64,000 nucleotides of DNA from NCBI GenBank assembly GCA_036496805.1, contig DASXKN010000005.1, positions 62,001-126,000 on the forward strand, written 5' to 3'. The stretch comes from SZAS-103 sp036496805. Its GTDB lineage: Bacteria > Pseudomonadota > Gammaproteobacteria > Xanthomonadales > Xanthomonadaceae. The translations under genes were made by a program, and so were the position numbers. Positions 1 to 8,238 of the stretch are shown here, in pieces (positions within the stretch are counted from its first letter, which is position 1; each line of letters begins with the position of its first letter). The notes below the pieces were generated by a model that worked only from the letters and a program-made list of their open reading frames with translations, did no database searches and was not told the DNA's origin.

Positions 1-1
1 G

Positions 2-469
2 TGCGCGCTGATGATCGTTTACTACCGCCTGTTCGGGGTGATCTCGGTGCTGGCGCTGTTCTCCAACCTGCTGCTTCTCACCGCGGTGCTGTCGCTGATC
101 CACGCGACGATGACCATGCCCGGCATCGCCGGCATCGTGCTGACGCTCGGCATGGCGATCGACGGCAACGTGCTGATCATCGAGCGCATCCGCGAGGAGC
201 TGCGCAACGGCAATACCCCGGTGGCGAGCATCAAGGCCGGCTACGACCGCGCCTGGGCGGTGATCCTCGACTCCAACGTCGCCAAGCTCATCGCCGGTAC
301 CGCGCTGCTGACCTTCGGTTCCGGACCGGTGAAGGGCTTCGCGGTGGTGCTGCTGATCGGCGTGCTGACCTCGATGTTCACCTCGGTGACGGTCAGCCGC
401 GCGATGGCGACGCTGGTGTACGGCGGCGGCAAGAAGATCCAGAAGGTTTCTGTCGGCGGCGGCTTCTAG
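2..469 (+). CDS. secD: Protein translocase subunit SecD, C-terminal part (cut by window start)
   Basis: Only the last ~155 codons are visible; the gene starts before the window. SecD with SecF forms the proton-driven accessory complex that pulls secreted proteins through SecYEG on the periplasmic side. The fragment holds the closing transmembrane bundle. It includes the conserved stretch GMAIDGNVLIIERIREE, typical of the SecD/SecF membrane domain, and further hydrophobic helices before a Gly-rich, basic tail ending GGGF. The reading frame is open from base 2 and stops at a TAG at 467-469. secF follows 60 bp downstream on the same strand, the usual secD-secF order. Identity is firm from family motifs and context. 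The N-terminal periplasmic domains cannot be assessed. Confidence 0.95.
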   Translation, partial: CALMIVYYRLFGVISVLALFSNLLLLTAVLSLIHATMTMPGIAGIVLTLGMAIDGNVLIIERIREELRNGNTPVASIKAGYDRAWAVILDSNVAKLIAGTALLTFGSGPVKGFAVVLLIGVLTSMFTSVTVSRAMATLVYGGGKKIQKVSVGGGF

Positions 470-529
470 TCGCGCCGCCGGAATCGAACAGACAAAGCGC
501 GACAACGGTCCGCCGCAGGTATAGGTGCC

Positions 530-1510
530 ATGGAATTCTTCAATCCCAACAGCAACGTCAACTTCATGGGGATCCGCCGTTACACGGTGACGATCTCGGT
601 GATCCTGATGATTGCGTCGATCGTCTCGCTGTGCACGCGCGGCCTCAACTTCGGCCTCGACTTCACCGGCGGTTCGCAGGTCGAGGTGACCTTCAGCCAG
701 CCGACCGAGCAGGGCGACGTCAGCGCGGCGCTGGCGAAGGCCGGCTTCAAGGGCGCGGTGGTGCAGCGCTTCGATACGAAAAACTACTCGATCCGCCTCG
801 GCCCGAACGAAGGCGCGGGCGCGGACAAGCCGAAGGGCGGTGCCAGCGAATCGAGCATCGACGCCCGCAGCGCCGCAATCACGGCCCACGTGCAGCAGGC
901 CCTGTCGGCCTCAGGCCATCCGGCCGACGTGAAGCCGTCGGTGTACGTCGGCCCGCAGGTCGGCAAGGAACTGGCGACCAACGGCATCGTCGCCGTCGTC
1001 ATGGTGCTCGCCGGCATCATGATCTACATCGCGATCCGCTTCGAATGGCGCTTCGCGCTCGCCACCGTGCTGACCGAGTTCCACGACGTCATCATCACCG
1101 TCGGCTTCTTCTCGATCACCGGCATCGAGTTCGACCTGACCGTGCTGGCCGCCGTGCTCGCGGTCGACGGCTATTCGGTCAACGACACCATCGTGGTGTT
1201 CGACCGCGTGCGCGAACTGTTCCGCAGCTCGCGCAAGGACGGTCCGCTCGACATCCTCAACCGCGCGGTCAACAACACGCTGTCGCGAACGATCATGACT
1301 TCATTGGCCACGATGGTCACGGTGGTCGCGCTGTTCTTCTTCGGCGGTTCGAGCCTGCACGGGTTCTCGATCGCGCTGATGGTCGGCATCATCGTCGGCA
1401 CGCTGTCGTCGATCTTCTTCGCCTGCCCGATGCTGCACATCTTCGGCGTGAGCAAGCAGGACCTGATGCCGAAGCTGCGCGACGAGGCCGAGCTCGCGCG
1501 CCGGCCGTAG
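530..1510 (+). CDS. secF: Protein translocase subunit SecF
   Basis: A 326-residue membrane protein partnering SecD in export. Residues 42-48 read GLDFTGG, the SecD/SecF signature after the first transmembrane helix (about residues 18-37). A short periplasmic domain follows (about 50-145), then five hydrophobic helices from residue 150 onward. The second signature, VDGYSVNDTIVVFDRVRE, lies at 212-229. Length matches the family (about 300-330). The ATG start is 60 bp after secD with a weak AGG upstream. Transcription probably runs through from secD. A strong hairpin with a T-run follows the stop at 1535-1560. Nothing unusual is seen, except that the periplasmic loop contains a Ser/Gly/Lys-rich patch around residues 95-108. 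Confidence 0.97.
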   Translation: MEFFNPNSNVNFMGIRRYTVTISVILMIASIVSLCTRGLNFGLDFTGGSQVEVTFSQPTEQGDVSAALAKAGFKGAVVQRFDTKNYSIRLGPNEGAGADKPKGGASESSIDARSAAITAHVQQALSASGHPADVKPSVYVGPQVGKELATNGIVAVVMVLAGIMIYIAIRFEWRFALATVLTEFHDVIITVGFFSITGIEFDLTVLAAVLAVDGYSVNDTIVVFDRVRELFRSSRKDGPLDILNRAVNNTLSRTIMTSLATMVTVVALFFFGGSSLHGFSIALMVGIIVGTLSSIFFACPMLHIFGVSKQDLMPKLRDEAELARRP

Positions 1511-1534
1511 GGCGGTCCGCGAAGAAGGCACGAA

Positions 1535-1560
1535 GGCCGCGCCCCGGGCGCGGCCTTTTC
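1535..1560 (+). terminator. Rho-independent terminator after secF
   Basis: A 9-bp perfect GC stem (GGCCGCGCC / GGCGCGGCC) with a CCG loop is followed by TTTTC, starting 24 bp after the secF stop. It should end the secDF transcript. It sits between secF and the convergent GGDEF gene. Confidence 0.8.
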
Positions 1561-1581
1561 GTTTACGCCGTGGTCCCCGCC

Positions 1582-3774
1582 TCAGGCGGGCAGGGCGTCG
1601 TCGATGACGGTGGTGCGGTGCGCGTTGCGACCGGCCGCCTTGGCCTCGTAGAGCGCGCGGTCGGCGCTGCGCAGCAGGACGTCGCGGCCGCAGGCGCAGT
1701 GCAGGCAGTAGGCGATGCCGATGCTGGTGGTCGCCTGCACGTCGTTGCCCTCGATCGCCATCGCCGAACTCATCATGTCGATCATCTTGTCGCCCACGTG
1801 CTGCGGCATCGACGGCGAGTCGACGTCCTCCACGATCACCACGAACTCGTCGCCGCCCAGCCGCGCCGCGAAGTCGGTGACCCGCAGGCAACTGCGCAGG
1901 CGCGCCGCGAACTCGATCAGCACGCCGTCGCCGACCGCGTGGCCGAGGGTGTCGTTGATGCCCTTGAAGCGGTCGATGTCGAGGTAGAGCAGGGCGAACG
2001 GACGCCCGTAGCGGCGATGGCGCGCCAGCGCCAGTTCCAGCGCCTCGTTGAAGTGGAAGCGGTTGGCCAGCCCGGTGAGGGCGTCGTAGCGCGCCAGCAG
2101 GCTCAGTTCCTGTTCGGTGTGCTTGAGCTGGGAGATGTCGGACGACATCACGTAGAAGCCGGTGACCCTGCCGTCGGCGTCGATGTCCGGCACGTAGGTC
2201 GACTGGTAGTGGAAGTGCTCGCCGTTGAATTCGCGTTCGATCTCGAAGCTCTCGGTGTTGCCGCGCAGCGCGGCGTCGATGCGCGGCTTGATCTCGGCGT
2301 AGTTCTCCTCGCCGACCAGTTCGCGCACGGTCATGCCGATGATCTCGTGCGGATCGAATCCCATCGTGCGCGAGGTGGGCGCGTTGGCGAAGGTGTAGCG
2401 CTCGTCCGTGTCCACGTGCAGCACGAAGGCCGGGATGTTGTCGGTGATCGCGATCAGGCGCCGCTGGTTGTGGCGCAGTTCCTGTTCGATCTGCAGGCGC
2501 TGGGTGACGTCGCGGCCGGAGTAGACGATCTCCTGCGCGTCGCCGCTGCCGGACACCAGCTTGGCCAGCGCCTCCACGCTGACGTAGCGGCCGTCCTTGT
2601 GGCGCACGCGGAACATCAGCGTGGTCGAGCCGCCGTTTGCGCGCAGCGCCGCGAAAGCCTGTCGCATGGGCCCGAGGTCGTCGGGGTGCACCAGGTCCCA
2701 GCGCTCCTCGCCGAACTCGTGCATTTCCCAGCCGAACATCTCCTGCGCGGCCGGCGAGATGTAGCGGCGCTTGCCGTCCGCGGCCAGGCACACCACCAGG
2801 TCGCGCGAGTTGTCGGCGAGCATGCGGTAGCGCCGCTCGCTTTCGCGCAGGCGGCGTGCCAGGAAGCCGCTTTCGGTGAGGGAAACCGCCACCGGCAGGG
2901 TCAGCATGCAGGTGCTGGCGATGAACACCTGCAGCAGGAGGATGCGCTCGCCCTGGCCGATGCCGGGGATCAGGTACAGCGGCCCGTGTCCCGCGAGGGT
3001 CTCGGAGAGCGCGATCGCGGTGACGACGGACACGCCCAGCACGGCGCCGGAGAAGCGGTGCCGGAACGTGCCCAGCAGCAGCGGCACGAAGATCAGGAAC
3101 GGCAATGGATAGCGGGCGCCCTTGAAGATCGCGTAGGTGGTCAGGCCGGTGAGCGCGACGGTCGCCCACAGTTCCAGCCGGTGGCCGCGGCGTCCCAGCA
3201 GTCGCCAGCCCTGCGCTCGCGCGGCCACGGTCATGGTCGCGAAGATCACCATGCCGAGGGCATGCGACGCCAGCCAGTCTTCGAATGTGGGCAGGAAGTC
3301 CGCCGCGCGGTGGCCGACGCGCAGCGCGGCGGCGATCGCGCCCGACAGCGAACAGGCGAGGATGGCGCTCGCGAAGGCCACCTGGGCGACATGCTTGATC
3401 CTCGCCGGATCGGTGACGTTGCCGACTCGCGTCGCCAGCGCCCAGGCGACCAGTGCTGCTTCGAGGGTGTTCGCGAACGACAACCCGAGGATCGAATAGA
3501 GGGGATCGCCGAACAGTGCGCGTGCCGCGATGTTGCCTGCCAGCGCCGCGACCAGCAGGATTTTCCACGCCTCGCGCGGCGAGGTCAGGAGGATGCCGGT
3601 GAGTACGCCGCTGGCGATCCACAGCGTCGACAGGGTGCCGGGCTGGCGCGTGTATCGGATCGAGAGCCAGGCGCTGAGCGCGACGACAAGGCCGGTCGCG
3701 ATCGCCAGGACGATGGTGTCCCGCATCCGCTGGCCGGATGGCGCGGTCTTCGCCACGGGCGGGATATCCCCCAT
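1582..3774 (-). CDS. MASE1-PAS-PAS-GGDEF diguanylate cyclase
   Basis: A 730-residue membrane-bound signalling protein predicted to make c-di-GMP from two GTP. The N-terminal ~300 residues hold about eight hydrophobic helices resembling the MASE1 sensory domain. Two PAS domains follow, each after a short coiled linker (one opening with RYRMLADNSRDLVV, the second with LIAITDNIPAFVLHV). A GGDEF domain ends the protein. The active-site GGDEF is intact at about residues 640-644. An RxxD inhibitory site (RVTD) lies exactly five residues before it, so product inhibition is likely. The ATG at 3774 (MGDIPP) is preferred over an upstream in-frame codon because the extra 12 residues look non-conserved. 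It is convergent with secF. The ligand is unknown. Confidence 0.9.
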   Translation of the reverse strand: MGDIPPVAKTAPSGQRMRDTIVLAIATGLVVALSAWLSIRYTRQPGTLSTLWIASGVLTGILLTSPREAWKILLVAALAGNIAARALFGDPLYSILGLSFANTLEAALVAWALATRVGNVTDPARIKHVAQVAFASAILACSLSGAIAAALRVGHRAADFLPTFEDWLASHALGMVIFATMTVAARAQGWRLLGRRGHRLELWATVALTGLTTYAIFKGARYPLPFLIFVPLLLGTFRHRFSGAVLGVSVVTAIALSETLAGHGPLYLIPGIGQGERILLLQVFIASTCMLTLPVAVSLTESGFLARRLRESERRYRMLADNSRDLVVCLAADGKRRYISPAAQEMFGWEMHEFGEERWDLVHPDDLGPMRQAFAALRANGGSTTLMFRVRHKDGRYVSVEALAKLVSGSGDAQEIVYSGRDVTQRLQIEQELRHNQRRLIAITDNIPAFVLHVDTDERYTFANAPTSRTMGFDPHEIIGMTVRELVGEENYAEIKPRIDAALRGNTESFEIEREFNGEHFHYQSTYVPDIDADGRVTGFYVMSSDISQLKHTEQELSLLARYDALTGLANRFHFNEALELALARHRRYGRPFALLYLDIDRFKGINDTLGHAVGDGVLIEFAARLRSCLRVTDFAARLGGDEFVVIVEDVDSPSMPQHVGDKMIDMMSSAMAIEGNDVQATTSIGIAYCLHCACGRDVLLRSADRALYEAKAAGRNAHRTTVIDDALPA

Positions 3775-3870
3775 GGCTGCATTATGAGACGGTCGCGCCC
3801 TTTGTGGCACAAGGGGAGTCGCGACGGGGTCGACCGTCCCGTCCGCGGGAAAGGAAAGAAGCGAACCGGA

Positions 3871-3890
3871 AGCCGGCCCGTGGGCCGGCT
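3871..3890 (-). terminator. Hairpin at the end of suhB
   Basis: A perfect 9-bp inverted repeat, AGCCGGCCC / GGGCCGGCT with a 2-nt loop, overlaps the suhB stop codon. On the minus strand the bases after it are pyrimidine- and T-rich, though without a clean T-run. It probably terminates suhB transcription. It could also act from the other direction. Confidence 0.5.
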
Positions 3891-4717
3891 CAGCCCGGGC
3901 GGAACGCGCGTGCGTAGCCGGTGTCGACGATCGCCTTCTGGAGTTCGCCGACGAGCTTGAGGTTGCCGGCGACGACCTGCACGCCGGCCCTGCCGCCGGT
4001 CATGTCGAGCAGGTGGTCGCTGCCGCCGTTGAAATCGCAGGCGTGGCCGCCGGCCTCGCGCACCAGCAGCATGCCGGCGGCGATGTCCCAGGCCTTCACC
4101 CCGGCCTCGAAATAGCCATCGACGCGGCCGCAGGCGACCCAGGCCAAGTCGAGCGCGGCCGAGCCGGCCCGGCGGATGTCCTCGGCCTGTTCGAGCAGCA
4201 CGCGGATGCATTCGAGCTGGGCCGGCGCGCGGGTGCGCTCGCGCGGTGCGAAGCCGGTGGCGAGCACCGCGCCTTCCAGGGTCGACCGCTGGGTGCAGCG
4301 GATGCGCTTGTCGTTGAGGGTCGCGCCGCTGCCGCGGCTGGCGGTGAACAGCTCGTTGCGCAGCGGGTCGTAGACCACGCCGTGGGTCGGGGTGCCGTTC
4401 TCGACCAGGGCGATCGAGACGCAGAAATGCGGATTGCCGCGCAGGTAGTTGCTGGTGCCATCGATCGGATCAATCACCCAGACGTTGTTCGACTTGCCCT
4501 TGGCGCCGCCTTCCTCGCCGAGCACGGCGTAGTCCGGATGCGCGCGCCGCAGCTCCTTGACGATCTCGGCCTCGGCCTGGGCGTCGACCTCGCTGGCGAA
4601 ATCCTGGCGCGACTTCTCGACCACGGTGAGGCTGTCGAGGCGGTGGATGTAGCGCAGCATGACGGCTCCGGCCTGGCGGGCGGCCTTGACCATGACGGTG
4701 ACGGCAGGTTTCTGCAT
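3890..4717 (-). CDS. suhB: Inositol monophosphatase family protein SuhB
   Basis: A 275-residue member of the Mg-dependent inositol monophosphatase fold. It hydrolyses inositol-1-phosphate; in E. coli SuhB also joins the rRNA antitermination complex. Metal-binding residues are visible: the EE pair at 68-69 within GEEGG, DPIDGT at 83-88, and the C-terminal WD at 210-211 (KAWDIAAG). The ATG at 4717 gives a protein starting MQKPAVTVMVKAARQAG, the usual SuhB-like start. The longer open frame upstream is antisense to trmJ and is rejected. The gene is divergent from trmJ, with 138 bp between the two starts; this pairing is familiar in xanthomonads. Function is firm as a phosphatase; the antitermination role is an inference from family knowledge. 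Confidence 0.93.
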   Translation of the reverse strand: MQKPAVTVMVKAARQAGAVMLRYIHRLDSLTVVEKSRQDFASEVDAQAEAEIVKELRRAHPDYAVLGEEGGAKGKSNNVWVIDPIDGTSNYLRGNPHFCVSIALVENGTPTHGVVYDPLRNELFTASRGSGATLNDKRIRCTQRSTLEGAVLATGFAPRERTRAPAQLECIRVLLEQAEDIRRAGSAALDLAWVACGRVDGYFEAGVKAWDIAAGMLLVREAGGHACDFNGGSDHLLDMTGGRAGVQVVAGNLKLVGELQKAIVDTGYARAFRPG

Positions 4718-4855
4718 GCGCTTTGCGTCCGGATTTGCTATGAAAGAACAGTGCCGGGCTGGGCCGGCGGACGGCAAGGTTACCAGTTTGGATTCCATCG
4801 CGGCCAGAAACGGGGCGCCAGCCGCTCCCAAGCTCATTTTTTGCGGACGGGGGAA

Positions 4856-5623
4856 ATGAGTACCGATTCCCTCGATCATGCCGTGCGGATCGTCCTCGTC
4901 GGGACCCAGCACCCCGGCAATCTTGGCTCGGCAGCGCGGGCGATGAAGACGATGGCCCTGCACGAGCTGGTGCTGGTCGCGCCGCAGCGCCCGCCTGACC
5001 ATCAAGACGCGCTGGCCATGGCCGCCGGCGCCGACGACGTGCTCGCCGCCGCGCGCGTCTGCGCCACGCTGGAGGAGGCCATCGCCGACTGCGGCTTCGT
5101 CGCCGGCTGCACCGCCCGCCAGCGCCAAGTGATGCTGCCCGAGTTCGAACCGCGGGAGGCCGCGCCGCGCCTGCTCGACGAGGCCCGCAATGGCCCGGTC
5201 GCGCTGGTGTTCGGCCCCGAGCGCACCGGCCTGACCAACGAGGACCTGCAGCGCTGCCATGCCACCGTCCATATCCCCGCCAACCCGGTCTACAGCTCGC
5301 TCAACCTAGCCGCCGCGGTGCAGGTCCTGTGCTACGAGCTGCGCCTGGCAATGCTCGAACGCGCGGTGGCCGAGGACGCAGGCACGGAATCCGTACGCGG
5401 CGACCCGCCGGCGACGCAGGCGCAGATGGAAGCCTTCTTCGACCACCTCGGCCAGACGCTCGACGCCATCGACTTCCACAAGGGCCGCTCGCCGGTCACG
5501 GTGATGCGCCGCCTGCGTGGCCTGTTCCTGCGCGCCCAGCCGGACGCCCGCGAGCTGCGCATCCTGCGCGGCATCTTCGCCGACGCCGAACGGATGGCGC
5601 GGCTGGCCGGAGACGACGCGTGA
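4856..5623 (+). CDS. trmJ: tRNA (cytidine/uridine-2'-O-)-methyltransferase TrmJ
   Basis: A 255-residue SPOUT-class RNA methyltransferase that uses SAM to 2'-O-methylate tRNA position 32. The SPOUT knot motifs are clear: an N-terminal IVLVGTQHPGNLGSAARAM (11-30), FGPERTGL at 119-126, and a C-terminal knot PANPVYSSLNLAAAVQV at 141-157. A C-terminal extension to residue 255 is typical of TrmJ rather than TrmL. The ATG at 4856 follows GGGGGAAA, a plausible ribosome site. The frame is open far upstream, but that part is antisense to suhB. Divergent from suhB. No anomaly seen. Confidence 0.94.
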   Translation: MSTDSLDHAVRIVLVGTQHPGNLGSAARAMKTMALHELVLVAPQRPPDHQDALAMAAGADDVLAAARVCATLEEAIADCGFVAGCTARQRQVMLPEFEPREAAPRLLDEARNGPVALVFGPERTGLTNEDLQRCHATVHIPANPVYSSLNLAAAVQVLCYELRLAMLERAVAEDAGTESVRGDPPATQAQMEAFFDHLGQTLDAIDFHKGRSPVTVMRRLRGLFLRAQPDARELRILRGIFADAERMARLAGDDA

Positions 5624-5698
5624 GCACTGCGCGACGGCCCTGCCGCTCATTGCACCGGGTGGATGGAGACAGATGCGGCATGGCCTCCCTCACCCCAC

Positions 5699-5750
5699 CG
5701 CCGGCGTCGCCGGCGGTCCCCCCCTCTCCCGCAAAGCGGGCGAGGGACGG
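5699..5750. repeat. Small hairpin repeats (REP-like) before the EAL gene
   Basis: Two adjacent inverted repeats occupy the gap between trmJ and the EAL gene: GCCGGC-GTC-GCCGGC, then CTCTCCCGC-AAA-GCGGGCGAG. The second resembles REP elements scattered in related genomes (family knowledge). It may stop readthrough from trmJ, but it lacks a T-run. Confidence 0.5.
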
Positions 5751-5829
5751 AAGTGTCGCTACGCGACCACGGTTCGATCGCGCTACGATGCGTTCCGCAA
5801 CGACGCACGTCGCATGGACGGGGGCATAG

Positions 5830-7212
5830 ATGCGCTTCGGCTTGCAGGCACGCTTCATCGCCATCCTGCTGCTGGCGACCGCGATCGCGCTCGCCGGCGT
5901 GTTCCAGTTGCATCGCCAACTGAAGGACCGCGACGCCGAGGTCGCGCAGGCGGTTCAGAACCTGATCGACATCGGCGGCGTTCGCCAGGCGAACCAGGAG
6001 CAGATGCTCGGCGAGATCACCGCCCGCATCGACGCGGCCAACCACAGCTATCGCCTGGACCTGTCGCTGACCGTCTTCGTGCTCGGCCTGCTGTTCGCCG
6101 GCGTCGCATGGCTGGGCTGGCAGGGACTGGTGCGGCCGATCCTCGGACTGGCCGAGATGGCGCGCCGGATCGAGGCCGGCGACGAAGTCTCGCCGTTGCC
6201 CGACTCGCAGCGCGACGACGAGATCGGCGACCTCGCCTGCGCCTTCAACACGCTCAACGATGCGCTGCTTGCCTTGCGCCAGCGCATGGACCACGACGCC
6301 GACCTGGTCGAGCCGCCGCCGCGTCCGCAGCCACAGCCGCAACCGGTCGCGCCGTCAGCGGCTGAAACCACGATGGTGATGTCGCCGCCCAAGCCAGCCG
6401 CGCCGCCCCCGCCGCCTCCGCCCACGGCGCAGGAACTCGAGCGCCTGCGCCGTCTCGAGGACGACCTGCGCGAAGCCTGGCAGCGTGGCGAGATGAGCGT
6501 GCTCTACCAGCCGATCCATTCGGTCGCCAACGGCAGCATGCGTGGCGCCGAGGCCCTGCTGCGCTGGCAGCACCGCTTCGAGGGACAGGTCTCGCCGGCC
6601 GAATTCATCCCGATGGCCGAGCGCAGCGACATCATCCTCGGCCTCGGCCGCCACGTCCTCGTGCAGGCCTGTTCGGACGCGAGCCTGTGGCCGGGCGACG
6701 GCACGGCGGAGAACAGTCCCTTCATCTCGGTCAACGTCGCCGAACGGCAGCTACGCGACCCGCCGTTCTTCGAGTACGTCGTCGAAGCCCTGCGCAAGTC
6801 CGGCCTCGCGGCCTCGCGCCTGCACCTCGAGATGCCGGTGGCGATCCTCCGCGACGGCGATCCGGTGATCGAGGCGATGATCGAGCAGTTGCGCGGGCTG
6901 GGCGTGCAGATCTGGCTCGACGCCACCGGCGCCGATGCCTCCGACCAGGACCGCTGGATGAAGGCGCCGGTCAGCGGCGTCAAGGTCGGCCGCAGCCGCA
7001 TCCAGGACAAGAAGGCGCAGGCCGAGGACGCCGCCTCCACCGGCGCGATCGTCGCCACCGCGCGCGCGCTGCGCATCGCCGCGGCGGTCGTCGGCGTCGA
7101 GGAGCTCTCCGAGCTCAACGTGCTCAAGGAGCAGGGCGCCGACCTCGCCCAGGGCTACGTCCTGTGCAAGCCGGTGGGTACGGCGGAGATCGGGCGGCGG
7201 TTGCTGGCGTGA
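5830..7212 (+). CDS. HAMP-EAL protein with a degenerate phosphodiesterase site
   Basis: A 460-residue inner-membrane protein: helices at about 9-27 and 79-97 enclose a short periplasmic segment, a HAMP domain follows (98-150), then a Pro-rich linker (161-200) and an EAL domain (205-460). The EALLRW signature is present at 241-246, as are a substrate-loop SVNVAE and the terminal QGY (441-443). The two-aspartate metal motif DDFGTG is reduced to LDATGA at 363-368, and AEGVE is reduced to VVGVE (420-424). The family's ExxE motif also lost its second Glu (LEMPV). I infer that it binds rather than cleaves c-di-GMP, or is inactive. The ATG at 5830 gives a well-formed membrane anchor. Nearby c-di-GMP genes (1.6 and 25.9 kb) are unlinked. 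Confidence 0.88.
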   Translation: MRFGLQARFIAILLLATAIALAGVFQLHRQLKDRDAEVAQAVQNLIDIGGVRQANQEQMLGEITARIDAANHSYRLDLSLTVFVLGLLFAGVAWLGWQGLVRPILGLAEMARRIEAGDEVSPLPDSQRDDEIGDLACAFNTLNDALLALRQRMDHDADLVEPPPRPQPQPQPVAPSAAETTMVMSPPKPAAPPPPPPPTAQELERLRRLEDDLREAWQRGEMSVLYQPIHSVANGSMRGAEALLRWQHRFEGQVSPAEFIPMAERSDIILGLGRHVLVQACSDASLWPGDGTAENSPFISVNVAERQLRDPPFFEYVVEALRKSGLAASRLHLEMPVAILRDGDPVIEAMIEQLRGLGVQIWLDATGADASDQDRWMKAPVSGVKVGRSRIQDKKAQAEDAASTGAIVATARALRIAAAVVGVEELSELNVLKEQGADLAQGYVLCKPVGTAEIGRRLLA

Positions 7213-7304
7213 GGCTGGCGTTGCCGTGTAGTAGCGCCTAGAAAATCAACGCTGAAACCAAGCGGCTTGTCAAAGGCAAAGTCGCTTGGCTGAATTTTTA
7301 TGAG

Positions 7305-7475
7305 TCACTCTTTGCCAGGCGGCGGCTTGCTTTGAGTGCCTGACTGTTTTTCGGGTTGATAGCCACCGTCTGGCTTCATTGGCGAGCTTTGATCTCCTTG
7401 CTTGGCAGGCTGATAGCCTTTGTCGACTTTCTGGGGGATGTAGCCTTCGGCGAGATCGTGGCGCTTATTGGTCAT
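7305..7475 (-). CDS. 56-residue GYxP-repeat small protein
   Basis: A short, hydrophilic, Lys/Gln/Pro-rich protein with no membrane segment. It contains three spaced copies of a GY-x-P-x-K unit (GYIPQK, GYQPAKQ, GYQPEKQ) and ends PPPGKE. The ATG at 7475 has a good ribosome site (GGAG, 7 nt upstream) that lies in the 13-bp gap after the DUF6338-like gene, so the two are probably one transcript. I do not recognise a family with certainty. Base composition is clearly more A/T-rich than the flanking genes, as in its partner. It may be a partner or adaptor of the upstream membrane protein, but that is inference only. No signal peptide is visible. Confidence 0.7.
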   Translation of the reverse strand: MTNKRHDLAEGYIPQKVDKGYQPAKQGDQSSPMKPDGGYQPEKQSGTQSKPPPGKE

Positions 7476-7488
7476 TTCAATTCTCCGT

Positions 7489-8073
7489 TTAATCTCTGAA
7501 CTCGACGTGGGAAATGTTCTTTGTCAGGATCAAAACTCCTGCTGTTTGATTGATTTTGCGTTCAAATTCGCCCTCTTTTCCCAAGATCCATGTCTCCTCA
7601 AGGTAGATTTGTTCTTCGGCTGGTGCGCTTGATGCAAACGATTTTTCTGCGTAGCGACCGGCAATAATCGTGCCGTCTGTGAGGGTGACTTTTATCCAGT
7701 AAGCCTTTCTTTGCTGAAAAATGAAATCCCAAGGCTTTCCTGTTGGATGAGGCGCGTTTCGTTGGAAGAACTCACTCGTTCTAATTTTTTTCCAAATGGT
7801 CACCCACAATAGTGGAGCGATAATGAAAACACATAGGTAAAAAATGTAGTAGCCAATTGGACAAGTTGAAAAAATTCCCTGTTTTTCAAACCATATAATT
7901 GGCAGAAATAAAATAGCGTAGTTGATGCAACTATATGCGATCGCATCGACTAGTTGGTCTGACGCGGAGCGGGTTGCAGAAGGGAAAAGCAGCTCGTAAT
8001 ACTTGAGGCTGATGAAGCCGGGTATTACGAAAGCGATGAATAAGATCAGCTTGTTGATATCCCAGATATCCAT
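7489..8073 (-). CDS. DUF6338-like membrane protein
   Basis: A 194-residue protein with three or more hydrophobic segments in the N-terminal half: an opening helix ending in VIPGFISLKYYELL, a helix around YAILFLPIIWF, and one around FYLCVFIIAPLLWV. A soluble C-terminal domain containing WIKVTLTDGTIIAGRY resembles a small beta barrel (SH3/Sm-like). This layout matches my recollection of DUF6338, which has no known reaction. The ATG at 8073 follows AGGGG at 5 nt and is preferred to an in-frame TTG at 8094. The gene is much less GC-rich than its neighbours, suggesting recent acquisition. It is followed 13 bp later by the GYxP small protein. Confidence 0.7.
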   Translation of the reverse strand: MDIWDINKLILFIAFVIPGFISLKYYELLFPSATRSASDQLVDAIAYSCINYAILFLPIIWFEKQGIFSTCPIGYYIFYLCVFIIAPLLWVTIWKKIRTSEFFQRNAPHPTGKPWDFIFQQRKAYWIKVTLTDGTIIAGRYAEKSFASSAPAEEQIYLEETWILGKEGEFERKINQTAGVLILTKNISHVEFRD

Positions 8074-8122
8074 ACTGTCCCCTGTGACGCACAACTACAG
8101 ATAGACCCCGGAAACGAGGAGA

Positions 8123-8151
8123 TGCGATGGATATTCAGTCGTGCCATCGCA
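8123..8151 (-). terminator. Inverted repeat downstream of the CNNM gene
   Basis: An 8-bp perfect inverted repeat (TGCGATGG / CCATCGCA) with a 13-nt loop lies between the CNNM gene and the DUF6338-like gene. There is no T-run, so it could be a weak terminator or an operator for the insert. Confidence 0.3.
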
Positions 8152-8238
8152 CGTGTCAATCGCGTCAACCCTGAAGTCGATAAAGTATCGCAGGTTGGGA
8201 AAGCCGGCCGCGCGCGCAATTGACTGAGCGCGAACGCC

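Noticed and set aside
1..3960. 1319-codon open frame on the plus strand across secDF and the GGDEF gene
   Set aside because: It is a shadow of real genes in another frame, Arg-rich, with no domain. SecD, SecF and the diguanylate cyclase explain the same DNA.
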